Source: Candolleomyces eurysporus (lineage: Eukaryota > Basidiomycota > Agaricomycetes > Agaricales > Psathyrellaceae). From it: DNA of 64,000 nt. Positions within the stretch are counted from its first letter, which is position 1; each line of letters begins with the position of its first letter. The notes beneath the pieces were generated by a model that did no database searches, was not told the DNA's origin, and saw only the letters and a program-made list of their open reading frames with translations. The stretch is taken from NCBI GenBank assembly GCA_027579435.1, contig JANBPK010001043.1:84696-148695 (forward strand), given 5' to 3'. Below are positions 22,877 through 34,870 of the stretch, one piece after another. Made by a program: the position numbers and the translations under genes.

Positions 22877-25496
22877 ATGATCCTTGCTGCCATCCAAGTG
22901 ACGCTGATCTTCCTCGGATCTTGGTTTATATGGCGTTTATCCAAGCGTCTTTTGACCAAGAATCCTTGGGAGGCCGTTCGTGGGCCTGCACCCGAATCAT
23001 GGCTAACAGGTAGGTGATTCCAGATTCTAACATTGACTCTATACCGAGTGCTGACGCCTAAGTAACCAGGGAATATAATGAACCTGTTGGGCAATGACGC
23101 GGCAGAGTACCATGAGAAATTGGCTCGCGAATGTCAGTTTGATTCCAGGCCTGCATGATACTGAACCTCATTGCTCATTATGGTTCCCAGATGGAAGAGT
23201 GTTCAAGTTCACTGGCCTTTTCAAAGTGAGCGATAGATCAACGCTCTAGAGCTTGAAGGAAGGGTCCTAATTAACCTTACAGGAAAGGATGCTCTACGTT
23301 TACGACCCGAAAGCTCTCTATTATATTTTCATCAAGGTATCCATTCATCTGTTTACAAGGGGGTCAATGACAGTGACTTACGCACTCTATGATGACCAGG
23401 ATGTCAATTCTTACGACGAAACCACCGATTTCCAGATGTGAGTACATCGGCTGTTCCTCTCTTGTGCCCCTTACCGGAGGAACTCTGGCTCATTCATTTC
23501 CGGACAGGATCGTACAGAAAGTATTTGGGATGGGCTTATTCAGCACACAAGGCAAGTCTTCACCAGAGGTGTCGCTTAATCCTACTGATGGCTTTCTAGG
23601 AGAGCATCACCGTAAACAGAGGAAGCTTCTGAACCCAGTCTTTGCTCTTGCACATTTGAAAGGCATGGGTACGTCAGATACTCCCATCCTGCCTCAGCAT
23701 GAGAAAACCTTGCTGAGATGGCAATTAAAACAGTACCAACCCTCTATGAAGTTGCAAACAAGGTAAGATGTGACCCTACTCTACGTTCAGTTTTGTTGCT
23801 GAGTCGATGCTGTAGACGCGGAGTGCCCTCTTGCTGAAGGTTAATCAAAATACTGGAGAAAAAGAGGTGAATTCGACTTGTCCTAACCTGTCCGAAGCTG
23901 ACACCCGAAGTTACCTCGATGCGCTCAGGTTGAAGTTGGTTCGTGGATGACCCGAACAATTTTGGAATTCACTGGACAGAGTGGGTTTGGATACTCGTTC
24001 GATCCTCTGACAGAGGGCTGCGAGGAGCATCCTTACGCCACAAGTCTCAAGGGGTTTATGTACGTCTCCTTTGCTCTCTACAAATTCGTCGACGGTCTAA
24101 GCCGTGGAGAACAGCGGCGCTGTGAATTATCCCCCCGTAATGGCCGCCCGATTACTCCTCCTCCCTTACTCCGGCTTTTTATCGCCAAATACCCAGAGGG
24201 CTATTATCGACTTCCTACCATGGAAACAACTGCACCGGATCAGGGATATGGTTGACATCATGCACAACACTTCCCTGGATATCTTCGAAGCGACAAAGCG
24301 GTCAGCGAATGAGGGCGATGGACGGAAAGATATCATGAGTGTCCTCTGTACGTTTCTGGCATTGACTTCCTGCTTTTCACTTAGATCTTGATGTTGATCA
24401 ACCTGTTCTGGACTTTAGTCAAAGCTAATAACGCTGCGTCAGACCAAGACAGAATCCCGGAGAGCGAGCTAGTAGCCCAAGTATCGTATGTATCTTCCAA
24501 TGACTCGTCTTGACTGGGTAGTTCGAACATTCATCACGACATAGGACCATCACATTTGCTGCCATGGACACGACTTCGAACGCAATGGCACGAATTCTTT
24601 TTACTCTCGGTCAGCATCCAGAGGTGCAAGAAAAACTACGGGCTGAGCTGCGTGACGCTTTCAAAGACCAGAAGGAACTGGACCACGATATTCTGTCCTC
24701 ATTGCCGTTCCTGGACGCAGTTGTAAAGGAGAGTATGAGAGTGTAAGTGATCTTCGTGCACGAGTCGGTCGTCTTGTCTGATTCTCATTTGATCCAGCTA
24801 TCCGCCCCTTCCCTTTATATCCAGGGAGTAAGTTAATGGATTCGAACCTCGAGTCTTTGGTTGTTAACGATTCCCTGCTTCAGGGCGACACGCGACGCAG
24901 TCCTTCCATTGCAGAAACCCGTCATTTCGAAAGAGGGTAAACCGATAGACAGCGTATTTGTCCCCAAGGGGTCGAGGCTGATAATCTCCCTCTTGAATTG
25001 CAACACCGATCCGGAGATCTGGGGTCCCGATGCGCATGAATGGAAGCCCGAACGATGGCTGGCACCCCTTCCAAGCAGCGTACAAGAAGCTCGCGTCCCA
25101 GGGGTTTATTCTAATCTGTGAGTACTTCGACGCATCCATGTACGAATCAATATACATATTTGGGCTGATATGACCCTACCCACTTCCGTTTTTTTTCTGT
25201 AGAATGACCTTCTCTGGTGGTGGTCGATCCTGCATCGGATTCAAGGTCTCTGAGCTGGAAATGAGTACGTCTCGGTCACATTTGACCCATAACAATCCCT
25301 GAACTATTGGCTGACAACATATTTCAATGCAGAAGTCCTCCTGTCGGTCCTTCTTCAAACTTTCAGGTTCGCCCCCAGCGATAAGAAGATCATCTGGGAG
25401 TGGAATAGCGTGGTTCAGCCCACCACAGAGGACGCCGAGATCACTGCCAATGCCACCAAGGTACTCCAGCTGCCACTGAAAGTGAGCCTGGCGTAG
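22877..25496 (+). CDS. Cytochrome P450, copy 3
   Basis: Third member of the tandem array. ATG at 22877 gives MILAAIQVTLIFLGSWFIW; the hinge is less regular (VRGPAPESWLTG). The I-helix is AAMDTTSNAMARIL, the K-helix VKESMRV (ExxR kept), and the PERW region precedes the haem loop FSGGGRSCIGF. Stop TAG is at 25494-25496. All exons traced are open and no 'n' occurs in the gene. Differences from copy 2 are spread through substrate-recognition regions as well as elsewhere, as expected for a duplicated catalytic gene under divergence. Family-level function only. Confidence 0.92.
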
Positions 25497-27251
25497 GGAT
25501 TTACGATCAAAATTCTTTCTTTTCGATGGGGCAGATGACATATGTATTACTAGTTATGTGATTGTGGATGATTATATATCTTACAGCAACTGCAATTCCC
25601 TCCCTCTGCTGGGTATATAGGGTCGAAGAAAAAACGTTCCTGGGGAAAACGGTGAACTTGAATCCATCTTCGGTCACGTCTTCATCGTAACCATCCCCAT
25701 CAAACTCATTCGTCACATTGAAGACAAGCAGGTGACAGAGGTTGGAAAACCTCAAGAGCATTCGCTTTCGGCCAGGGGGGATCGACCAAAATGATGCGAG
25801 CCCGAGGTTCATTCCATTGAACCCCCCGGGCGGCTGTAAGTCTTCAGGTGGTTTCCAGGCCACCAAAGACGCCCGTGCACCTCCTGTTGGCGCCACATGA
25901 AGCAATCGTTCAAGGGAATGGAGACCTGTTTCTCTCTGAAACTCCAGGATGGCCGCTCTAGGCCGAAGAGATACCGCATCGCTTTCTCAAAGGTGCTTTG
26001 CTTTTTCGCCTCGCTACCATATGCATTTCTGCAGGTGATGGAGGCCATTCCAGGCCTTTGGGTCAACTTCATCTTCCCTGCCAGACCACCATCGCGCGCT
26101 ATGACCATCAATCGTTATCGTCGTGGATAGGGGTTTATGCTGATAACGGGGCAAATTCTGCCACCAACGGCTCATGGACCCCAGTGCAGAGATCTATCTT
26201 CGTCTTCAGATGATTTATGGCTCGCTCAATATTTGCATGGTGCATCTCCAAATGCTTCGGGGTTGTGGCGCCAAAACGAAGGAGTGCGCAGGTGTACGAT
26301 GCTGGGAGTGGTTTGTGTCGATCCTTGCCATGATATAATGTAAAAGTGATACAACGATGCCAGAGTTATCTTAGAAGTGTTTATGTCAGAGAAAGAACGA
26401 GACGATCCACTGTCTCAGTTGAAATGAATGCGCAAGTGAACGATATTCAGGGCGATCCATCCCGTAAAAGTCAGAGTTCTCTTCGAAGTCCTCAGCTGGG
26501 CTTTGATCCGAGTGTCCAACGGATCAGGGGTATGACGACACAAACTTATACAAAGGCGAACGGGTGTATTTATTCGCTGAATTCGGTTCCTTCGCCTCCT
26601 TGACGCGACACACCCTCCTCCCAGTAAGTACCACCCACAGACACGAACTCAAATTCTAATCGCCTCGCCGTTTTCAGTTAAACCGTCCTCGCGAAACCTT
26701 ACACGTGTCGAGACGCGATGCAGGACTCTATAGCTTCTCTCTCATTCTGCGATTTCAGCGACTCGACGACGGAGGGCAGCATAACTGTCTCTAAGCGAGA
26801 TAACTGCCCCGCTGCACCATCTGACTGCATCCCCGTCTCTACGATTCGCAGCCCTTTACTCCAAGGGATTGCACCACGCCTTGACGTCGACTGGTCAGAT
26901 TCCCCGCCGCTTTCAGTCAGACTTCTCAGCTTTCCTGGCGTGAACGCTCTTGACAAGATCTTGCCTCTATAGATTTCGTTGCGGTTCTCAGGAATCTTCT
27001 CTGAGGCCGATCTCGATGCAGACACGACCCGCCAAACACACCAGAGTCGTTCGGTTAGCCTTGACATGAGCTATGACATCCAAGTGAGTTATTACCCATG
27101 CTGCCTCCATCGCCTTTTGTTAACCAATATACTAGACCTTTCCTAATCTAAGGGATATTGTTCCAGATTTTGGAAACGACAGCGACATATCGGTAAACCC
27201 CTTCTTCGACAAATTTCCAGTTGAGCTGACGCGGCCTAGGAGGTGGTGCTT
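25497..27251. other. Intergenic stretch
   Basis: No gene is supported between the P450 cluster and the pseudokinase. A possible upstream exon of the pseudokinase (about 27156-27194, reading DIVPDFGNDSDIS, joined in frame to EVVLMSQK) sits at the right end. Other open frames lack motifs. Confidence 0.45.
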
Positions 27252-29894
27252 ATGTCCCAGAAGCTTCCGGCTACATTGTCCACGATTCCTGAGGTTGTTG
27301 AACCAAGCCCAGTTCTCACTGTACGCACGCCCTTATCTCTTTCCCTATCGAGCATCTCATCCTAGGCATCAGTACACGACCAGCTTATCTGATTTTGACG
27401 TCTTGAACCTCGGAACCACAACAGAAACCGGAACGAGTGTGATGTTATGCAAAAGGAAGAAAACGGGCAAGGTATACACCATTCGATGTCGTCGTGACCA
27501 CTATCCCTGGACGGAGCAAGACATCTTGGAGACCCTGAGAGACCTTGGTGCACCATTTCTTCCTCACCTGCGGTCGTCGTTCAGAGAGAGCGGGCGTATT
27601 CATCTCGTTCTCGTACGTCTTCCCATTCCTTCGATCTGATGAACTCTGTTTTACCTCTCAGCTTAGGACCACTTTCCCGGTGGTAGCTTACGCGACCTTG
27701 TCGACAAGACTGGTACCCTCACCTCTCAACGAGTCATGTTCTACGCATCGGAGATCGTGAGCAAAGTGATTTTATGCCCGCCCGGCCACTCACTAACGCC
27801 ATGGATATCAGATTGTCGGCATTTCGAACCTCCACTCAATTGGGGTCATGCATCGTAACATCAATCCAGATGATATTTTATTTGACCAGTCGGGGCATGT
27901 GGTCATTAGCAATTTCGAATTCGCTGAGTTTGTTGCAACGTCCGGATTGAACATTGGTGCCATTTCTTGTGAATTTTTGATGTATCCTAGGGCCCAGTGC
28001 TACCAGGCTCCCGAGATATTGCTAGGCTGGGCTCACGACTCGGTTGTAGATTGCTGGGGATTCGGGATGGTCTTGTACTTCATGTTTTTCGGCAAAGTAA
28101 GTCGTTTTTCAGTCCTCTGCCCGGGTATGAGGGCTGAAGTTTACTGTAGCATCCGTTCAAGATTGGAGCTGGACCTGAAGGATCCGAGGACTTGCAAGCG
28201 AGGATTATCGAAGGAACACTCTCGCCCGATTCGTTGCGTTTGATTCACCCTCAGACTCGGGATCTGATTTTGAAAGTGCGTGATGAACTGGAGCCTCTCT
28301 CGATCCTGACGCTCATCAAATATTTGGTCTAGTGTATCGAACGCAACCCTCGTATCCGTCTGACCCTTGATGATATCAAGCGTCACCCTTTCTTCGCAAA
28401 TGTGTTCGTACACTCTGTTCGCCGACTAGACCTTTTCTCACCATCCAATCACACAGGTCTTGGGCCAAGGTTGCAGACCGATTGGTTGAAGGTAATATCT
28501 CCTAAAGCATATGTCATTCTGTGGAATTGACTCGGAGATTAGTACCACCTTTGCCCGGATCCTTTGAGCGTCACGCAGGTCGTGACGCTAGGAGTGGCAT
28601 GACTTACAGCCCGGTTTCTCCATCCTCGAATCCGCTTGGCGTCATTCAACTTGCTCCAGTCCAGGTTCAGCCTCTTAGGATTGAGAAGAAAGCATCTAAA
28701 TCCCCTATCACGGCTCCTCGAGAAACTGTGGATTCCCCTTTCGTCAGTCTTGGTCCCCAACAGGCTACTGAAGGAGGAACTGGTATCCAGTCCCCCAAAC
28801 CTCGAGCCTATAAACCTCTTCTGTCGACTGACCTGGATAACGGACGACCGAAAGATGTCCCCCCTGTCTATGGAGCCGAAATCTGGGATATCTTGGACCA
28901 AGAGACGCAGGCAGCTACGTCCACCGGTACTGCCCAATCTGGGAAACGTTTTTTGTCCTTGTTCAAACCCAAGAAGTCGCGGAACCACAGAGGCGTCACC
29001 ACCAGCGCCTCTAACTCAAACAATCATCGTGTTTCGTCTATCTACCCAAGGAACAGGCTGTTTTCGAACTTTAGCACCGCGTCCTTTTCTTGGAAGAAAC
29101 CCAGGCATTCGGCTGGCCACGGTACCGGGAGCACGCCGAACGTTGCGATTTCATATAGTCGACCTGAATCTTTGGATTTGCCTGTCGGGTTGGAGCAGAT
29201 TGGGAGTGGCATCGGGTTTTCGTATAATCTTCCTCCTGCGATACGGTCCAAGGCGTCGATTTGCAGTGCGACGCCGAGGTCTTGTCATAACATCTTTGGG
29301 ACTCGGTTTACGAGTACTGCGGCGACGACGACGGTTGGAGTGCCTGCTACTACGATCACTGCGAATACGACTACGAGTGTGTCGACGCAAGCAGCTCCTG
29401 GCGCGGCTACGGCTACTACGAGAGCTATGGGACCTCTGGCTATCAATGGGTTGGCTGGTCCTGATTCCAGTGGGCCGTTTCATCAACTCTTCCAAACTCA
29501 GACTGGTGCTGCGTCTGGTCCTGGCCAACTTTCTTCCCTGTTCCAGGGTGGCGACAACGACAGCGACAATAACCATGATCCTAGATTGCCTCGATCTGGT
29601 TTGGCTCGTTCTACTCCTTGGATAGCCTCGATGCAGCAATCTCCTCAGACTTGCAGCACGATGCAATGTGGGACAAAAACTGGCCCGACTATGGCTATGA
29701 TGACGGCCTCCTCTTCTCCAGAGTCTGATGATGGACCGTTCACTCCGACGGCGGTGGCATGCGAGGAGCCCTGTGCAGGTGTCGGTGGCGCTGGGGATTG
29801 TAGCAAGGAATTTGACCTTAGTGGCGGGACGCTGGAGGGTAAGATGGAGCCTGATTTGACGCTGAGGCTTGTGACTCCGCCTGCATTTGCATAA
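27252..29894 (+). CDS. AGC-kinase-like pseudokinase with long disordered tail
   Basis: The kinase fold is clear: SDFDVLNLG opens the N-lobe, followed by [45 protein letters not shown] and [20 protein letters not shown]. This order matches AGC kinases. The catalytic residues are replaced. The beta-3 Lys motif reads YTIRC, the HRD loop reads [12 protein letters not shown] (Asp to Asn), and DFG reads SNFEFAE (Asp to Asn, Gly to Glu). The glycine loop is also degenerate ([10 protein letters not shown]). I infer a pseudokinase with a scaffold or regulatory role. The last exon (28531-29894) encodes a Ser/Thr/Pro-rich low-complexity tail of about 450 residues. ATG 27252 is the nearest in-frame start; an upstream exon is possible. 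Introns traced at about 27320-27370, 27616-27666, 27760-27811, 28096-28149, 28278-28332 and 28493-28530. Confidence 0.8.
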
Positions 29895-30238
29895 ATGTTT
29901 TCTTCTCTGTCAATCGTGTATTCGTCTGTGTACTTTGAGATTCGTGGTGTTTTGTATCGTAGAAGACTCCGTATTTTGTATTGTCGCTTTGTACGATTGT
30001 ATTTATTAGAACTTCCGGCTGTAAAAATAGAATACACCAAACCTCCCGGGAGCTCATGATGGTTGACTTATCGCTCGACGGGTATGAGATGAGATGCAAA
30101 GAGAGAGCGGCATGGGCGGCATAATAATCATTCCTATCGCTGTACATGTGGGTTTGTGGCCGTAGCGAGATATAGTATGCATGGAGAGGGTGAGGAGAAC
30201 GACGAAGAGTGGTGGAGACGACTTTTCCCAAGCAACGC
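29895..30238. terminator. Convergent 3' flanks of pseudokinase and eL19
   Basis: The 344 bp between the two stop codons must hold both 3' UTRs and polyadenylation regions, because the genes converge. A/T-rich stretches around 29930-30030 could serve the + strand gene. No coding sequence is seen. Confidence 0.5.
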
Positions 30239-31000
30239 TTACTCCTGGGCATCCTCGTGCTCGACAGCGGTGATACCCTGTCGCTTCTCGGCAATGCGAG
30301 CAGCACGACGTTCGCGGGCAGCCTGTGGGCCAGGGTTATCTTCAACTCGACATAGAAATGGACATCGGTACATACCTTGTTCTTGACACGGCGAGCCTCC
30401 ATCTGGTCGGAGAGGATCTTGGTTCGGTTCTTCTCAGCCTTGGCCTTGTGGATGTACTCCATGAGGACACGCTTGTTCTTGAAGACGTTACCCTTCGATT
30501 TCTGGTACAGGGAGTGGTAGCTGAGAAATCGGACGATGATCAACGAAAGGATCGAGAAACGAGACAAAAAGTATGAGCGCACAGATGCTTGTCGATCTTT
30601 CCAGCTTCCCTGTACTTCTTCAACAGCCTCCTCAATACTCTCTGCCTCCTCATCCAGATAACCTTGGCAGGCATACGAGCATCTGCGCTACCCTTTCGTT
30701 TACCGAGACCGGTGTGGCGACCCTTTCGCTTGGCAGCGAGGAGCTCACGGGTGCGTGCTCGCGAGTGGATGGTGGTGGGCTTGACGATAATACGACCGTC
30801 CTTGATGAGCTTCTTCACATGGGTTCTCGAGTTGGCGTTGCCAATTTCAGCTTGCTCAGCGGGGTCAAGCCAGATTTTTCGCTTGCCAACGCCTGCGACG
30901 CTCGCGGCGAGGCGTTTTTGTGATCGGAGGTTGACTGAAGGGAGGGTAGGTAAGTTTGGGTTGGGGAAGTGGNAAAAAAAGGTAATATGGACGCACCCAT
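30239..31000 (-). CDS. RPL19: 60S ribosomal protein eL19
   Basis: Large-subunit ribosomal protein eL19. Exon 1 is only ATGG (30997-31000). After an intron containing one 'n' (about 30973), the protein continues [20 protein letters not shown]. The family-typical [34 protein letters not shown] and [21 protein letters not shown] follow. Two more introns precede [20 protein letters not shown] and the last exon [20 protein letters not shown]. Stop TAA is at 30239-30241. Length is about 200 residues, as expected. Intron content at the extreme 5' end is usual for fungal ribosomal protein genes. Confidence 0.95.
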
Positions 31001-34000
31001 CTTCGTCGGCTTCTGTGGGTCGTAATCCGAGTTCCCAGCACATCATAGCGAGACAGTGAAGTAGAATTGAGGAGTAAATCGAATTTGGATCGATATCGGT
31101 GTCGTCGTCGTCGTTCATACAATTAATAAGATATTTCAGACGAGCAGCAGAGTCGCGGGTTTCGGGTCGATTTGGGCAGAAATTTCAGAGATAATGTGTC
31201 CAAGACGTCGCTAGCATGTCAGCCATCGTCCCAACTGCGCATATAGACAGCAAAACGGACTCGCCTTGGTCTTGAGGGTGTCGTCGATGAAGCGCGAGTC
31301 AGCGACCACTCAATGTTGTGAGGCTCCCGGAATTATTACGTAATAGCAGCCACACTCAAACCTTATCAGGTTCTGGATGTACAGTTCAAAGATTTTTGAA
31401 ACTCCGCCTGCCGAGCGGCAGGGGCCTTTGCATTTTGTTTCCGGTCTCGACTCGACCATAGTCGTTCTCGAAATCGATTCGGAAGTTTCTGCTAAGTGGT
31501 CTTGTAATTTCCGATTTATTTTTGATACCAAGAAACCCTGCGATTGGCCCAAAGATCCTTGGCTCCGAGTGGTGGCCCCGTCGGAACTTGGATAGGTGTG
31601 CTTGTCAATTGTGTGCGTCATTGGAATGGACTGGCAATGACAAAGGGTTGCTGGACCCTATCCTGCTCTAGGGCTTAGAGCTCAGAGCATTCCACGGCAC
31701 AGTTCCGTGGACGAATCTATGTGCTTTTTGTCCTCTCGGCTTGAACTTGTGGGGTTCGGCATAGCCATTCCGAGGCGAACCTCGAGGCTGCATTACGGAT
31801 ACTGAGCACTTCAGACCATCTTGGACATCTCTTGGATTCATTCAATTGCTATCACGGCCTCAAAGGCATTCGTTGGTATTCATGTTCGTGAATGTCGTAT
31901 TGTCACTGTTGAGTTCGTTGTCAATGAAAAACGCTATCTGACAATGCCTCCAAATCACATTAAGTCGCCATGACTGGAAATCCACACTAGTACGGTTCTG
32001 TAAAGTTCTTCGTATTCGCGCATTATCCTTCAGCTGAGTTTTCTTCGAACGTGCGCTAAAACATATCGAGGCCATTCCCAAAAACCGCCTTGATCTATGT
32101 CATTTGTGCGCCCATTGTCGAAGCACGTCCCAAAGCCTCGTCGACAAGTCGTTGTTCAATGGCCTGATAAGAGTTGAAACTCAGTGAAGAAGTCATTCAA
32201 ACGCCACCTACGAAATTAATCGCTCTCCAGAGAACGACTTCCCAGAACTTGAGAACACATGTCTTCTCAACTATGAATATCTCGTTACAAATATATCTAG
32301 GGCCGCAGGGAAGAAGACACCATTCACTCGTTCACTGGACCTAGCCTAGCCCGAAATATCACGGTGTTTGAGCGCAATTCAGATGAGGTTAAATCGCTTT
32401 GGACGGACGAACGGACGCCAGAACATGAGGTGAATAAAAAAGAAGACCATCGTAACACGAAATTACACACACAACGCCTCGAAGTCGAACGAGAATGGAG
32501 GGTATCTTCCTGTCGACTGTCAGACAGAATTGTGGAATTTGAATTAATTCTCGACATATACCGTGACATTTTACATACCTCTTGTGAACATCCGAATCCG
32601 TCGCAGACTCGTGCATCAAGGGACCCAAGCTCCATCTCGTGGGCCGACGGGTGCCGTTGGAAGATAAGATTTCAAGGTTGAACGTGGTGACCGACTGGGA
32701 GAATTATAAACTTCAAGTTTTGTCCGAGATTCTTGAATTTCCTTCCAACCTCCCAACTGGGGACCAACCGGGTTCATTCCATCCCCAAGGTTCTCCCAGT
32801 GGGGCTCTCGGCTAGACCAGCGTTGTTTACCGTGGTCTTTTTCTTACCTCAGAAGCCACGAGCACGAGCGCTGGGTAGGACTGAAATCGAGGGTACGGAC
32901 TTTGCTCTCTCCGACGGGTTATGTGATCAACCAACCTGCCTGGAGGTAATACAAACCGCATACTGCAACGCCCCTCGAAATTTGTGACACGCGCCTAGGG
33001 ATCAGTGGTTTCAACCACTGCGAAACGGAAACGGAAACGGGGTTCAAAATCCGTTCAAACAGGGAGTTGGAGCAATCGGGAGGCGACTTTAGGAACTGGT
33101 GTCCTATGCGGAGAGAAATGAACGGGGATCCCAGGAGGGAGTGAGCTCTTCACCTTTGATCACTTGCTTTCAATTCCGGTTGAGCACATCGATGTGTCGA
33201 TGTGTGTGTTCGACTTTGCTCCATAAGCCTGTCAAAGCAAGGGAATCGTGAGGCTCAGCGCGATTTACGCCATTGAATGGCAATTTCAGCGAAAACATGT
33301 TCTCGCCTCGTCATGTCTCTAGGTGGAAGTAATCCATCGATACGACGAAATCCGCTACCCTTGTAAAAATAGAATCCGACACGAGCGATATGGATCGCGG
33401 TGGAGAAGCACATATTCACTCACAGAGTCCTTGTTCCTAGGAAATCGGCCACAGTGACTTCCATGTTTGACTGTGGCGACTGCCAATGGGCGCAATGTCC
33501 GATGTGCTGGATGACGCCATGGGTCAGTTGACTTGGAACGGCAGCATTGTCACATTCTCCGACTTGGGAGAATGCGATCCGCCTGGCCGTCCAGCGAATG
33601 CCATTGGGGCAAAGGGACGAATAGAGTCCCTTGAACCGAGACAGTCCAGACCGACAAACATGGCACGCTGTCCAGAAGATCCCCAGATAGCTGAAGAATC
33701 CTCCCGAAGCTGGTAGATCAGCCATCGAGAACGATTCGAAAGCATTTGACTCTCGTTCATTTCCGGCAAGGATCAACGAAAGAACGTCCACCCACAAAGA
33801 AAGGCAGTGCGGGCGATAGAATATGTCACCGCTCCGTCGCTGGACGCGATCACCGCTGCGTCCCTGCCCAAATGCGGCGGGGCGGGGAAGAGCAAGCCCC
33901 CGGAATCAGGCTACCGCACCGAACTGCCTGGGGCCTGGGGCGTCTGTAGATAGATTGATCCAGGCAATCATCAGAAGGGGACGCCACGCGCTGGATCACA

Positions 34001-34870
34001 AGGACTGCAGAGCTTTCCAGCAGCATTCGAATCTGGAATGTGCGCAAAGGTCCATGTGGGCGATTGGTATGTCAAACATTTCATAGATAGCAAAAACATA
34101 GAAATACCGTGGCGCATGGGCGACTGGCCTGAGAGACACAGATGTTCTTCGAAATGATATGAAAAACGAGTCATTCTGACAGCACTGTCGCACTTACTTA
34201 GCGAGCGGGCCAGGAGGGAAAGATGATAAATTCGGATAATCTATATTATTTAGCAAATTAGATAAGATAAATGGTAATTAAAAAGGATAACCCACGTGGG
34301 GTTGTCCGCTTACACATTACCGTATAGAGCTCGAATCGCAGTGCCCCCATCTCTCTCCCTCCATCCACCACCATNCCCTGCCCTCCCCCCCACAGCTCTC
34401 CTCGACGTCGGCGACAGCGACGAGCGGTTTTCGGGCCAGCTCTCTCGCTCACAGCCAGTCCAGCCCCACTTTTCTCAGCCAAGGCCGCAGAGAACACCAC
34501 CGCCAAACCTTTTTCTTGTGTGTAGGTCCGATCGTCGTGGTCCAGCTGCAGCGCATCTGACGATGAGCCCCGTTTTCTAGCTCTAAAACGCGCGAAAACC
34601 CTCCATCCGTGCCGTACACCATGATCATATCCCTTTAGAATCCCCGTCGACATCACGTCTTTCATACACCCGCTTTTATAGCACCTAGCCAGCACCCACT
34701 TGCTCTCGATCATCCTCTCTGTCCTCGCCCGATTCGCCTTCAAGCTCCACCTACTAAGAACGATATAGTATCCTCCGCCATCCAACCGGCTCATTTAATT
34801 CCTTCATCAGGGTACCAAGCAACACATCTAAACGACCTACTCTACGACCATCACTACATTCATCACCGCA
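31001..34870. other. Gene-poor stretch of about 3.9 kb
   Basis: Apart from the eL19 promoter (31001-31300) and the leader of the HAL-like kinase (about 34250-34870), I find no supported gene. The minus-strand frame 31001-31140, upstream of the eL19 ATG, is open and protein-like but is out of frame with eL19 and has no recognised motif. Frames at 32324-32687 and 33420-33797 also lack motifs. A short tandem repeat of the unit ggaaac lies near 33023-33041. One 'n' occurs at about 34375. Confidence 0.5.

Noticed and set aside
24841..24880. tRNA-like B box (ggttcgaatcc on the minus strand) in a P450 intron
   Set aside because: The intron is too short to hold a tRNA and there is no A box or acceptor stem.
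15687..25496. P450 array as a secondary-metabolite cluster
   Set aside because: No backbone synthase, transporter, transferase or cluster regulator is seen in the window, so the claim is not supported.
28539..29666. Arg/Ser-rich minus-strand and alternative plus-strand frames over the pseudokinase tail
   Set aside because: The frame that continues from the kinase domain through the last intron ([13 protein letters not shown]) is the supported one; the others are shadows of low-complexity sequence.
33015..33045. Short ggaaac repeat as a possible regulatory array or CRISPR-like repeat
   Set aside because: Only a few contiguous units and no spacers; a simple microsatellite in a eukaryotic genome.
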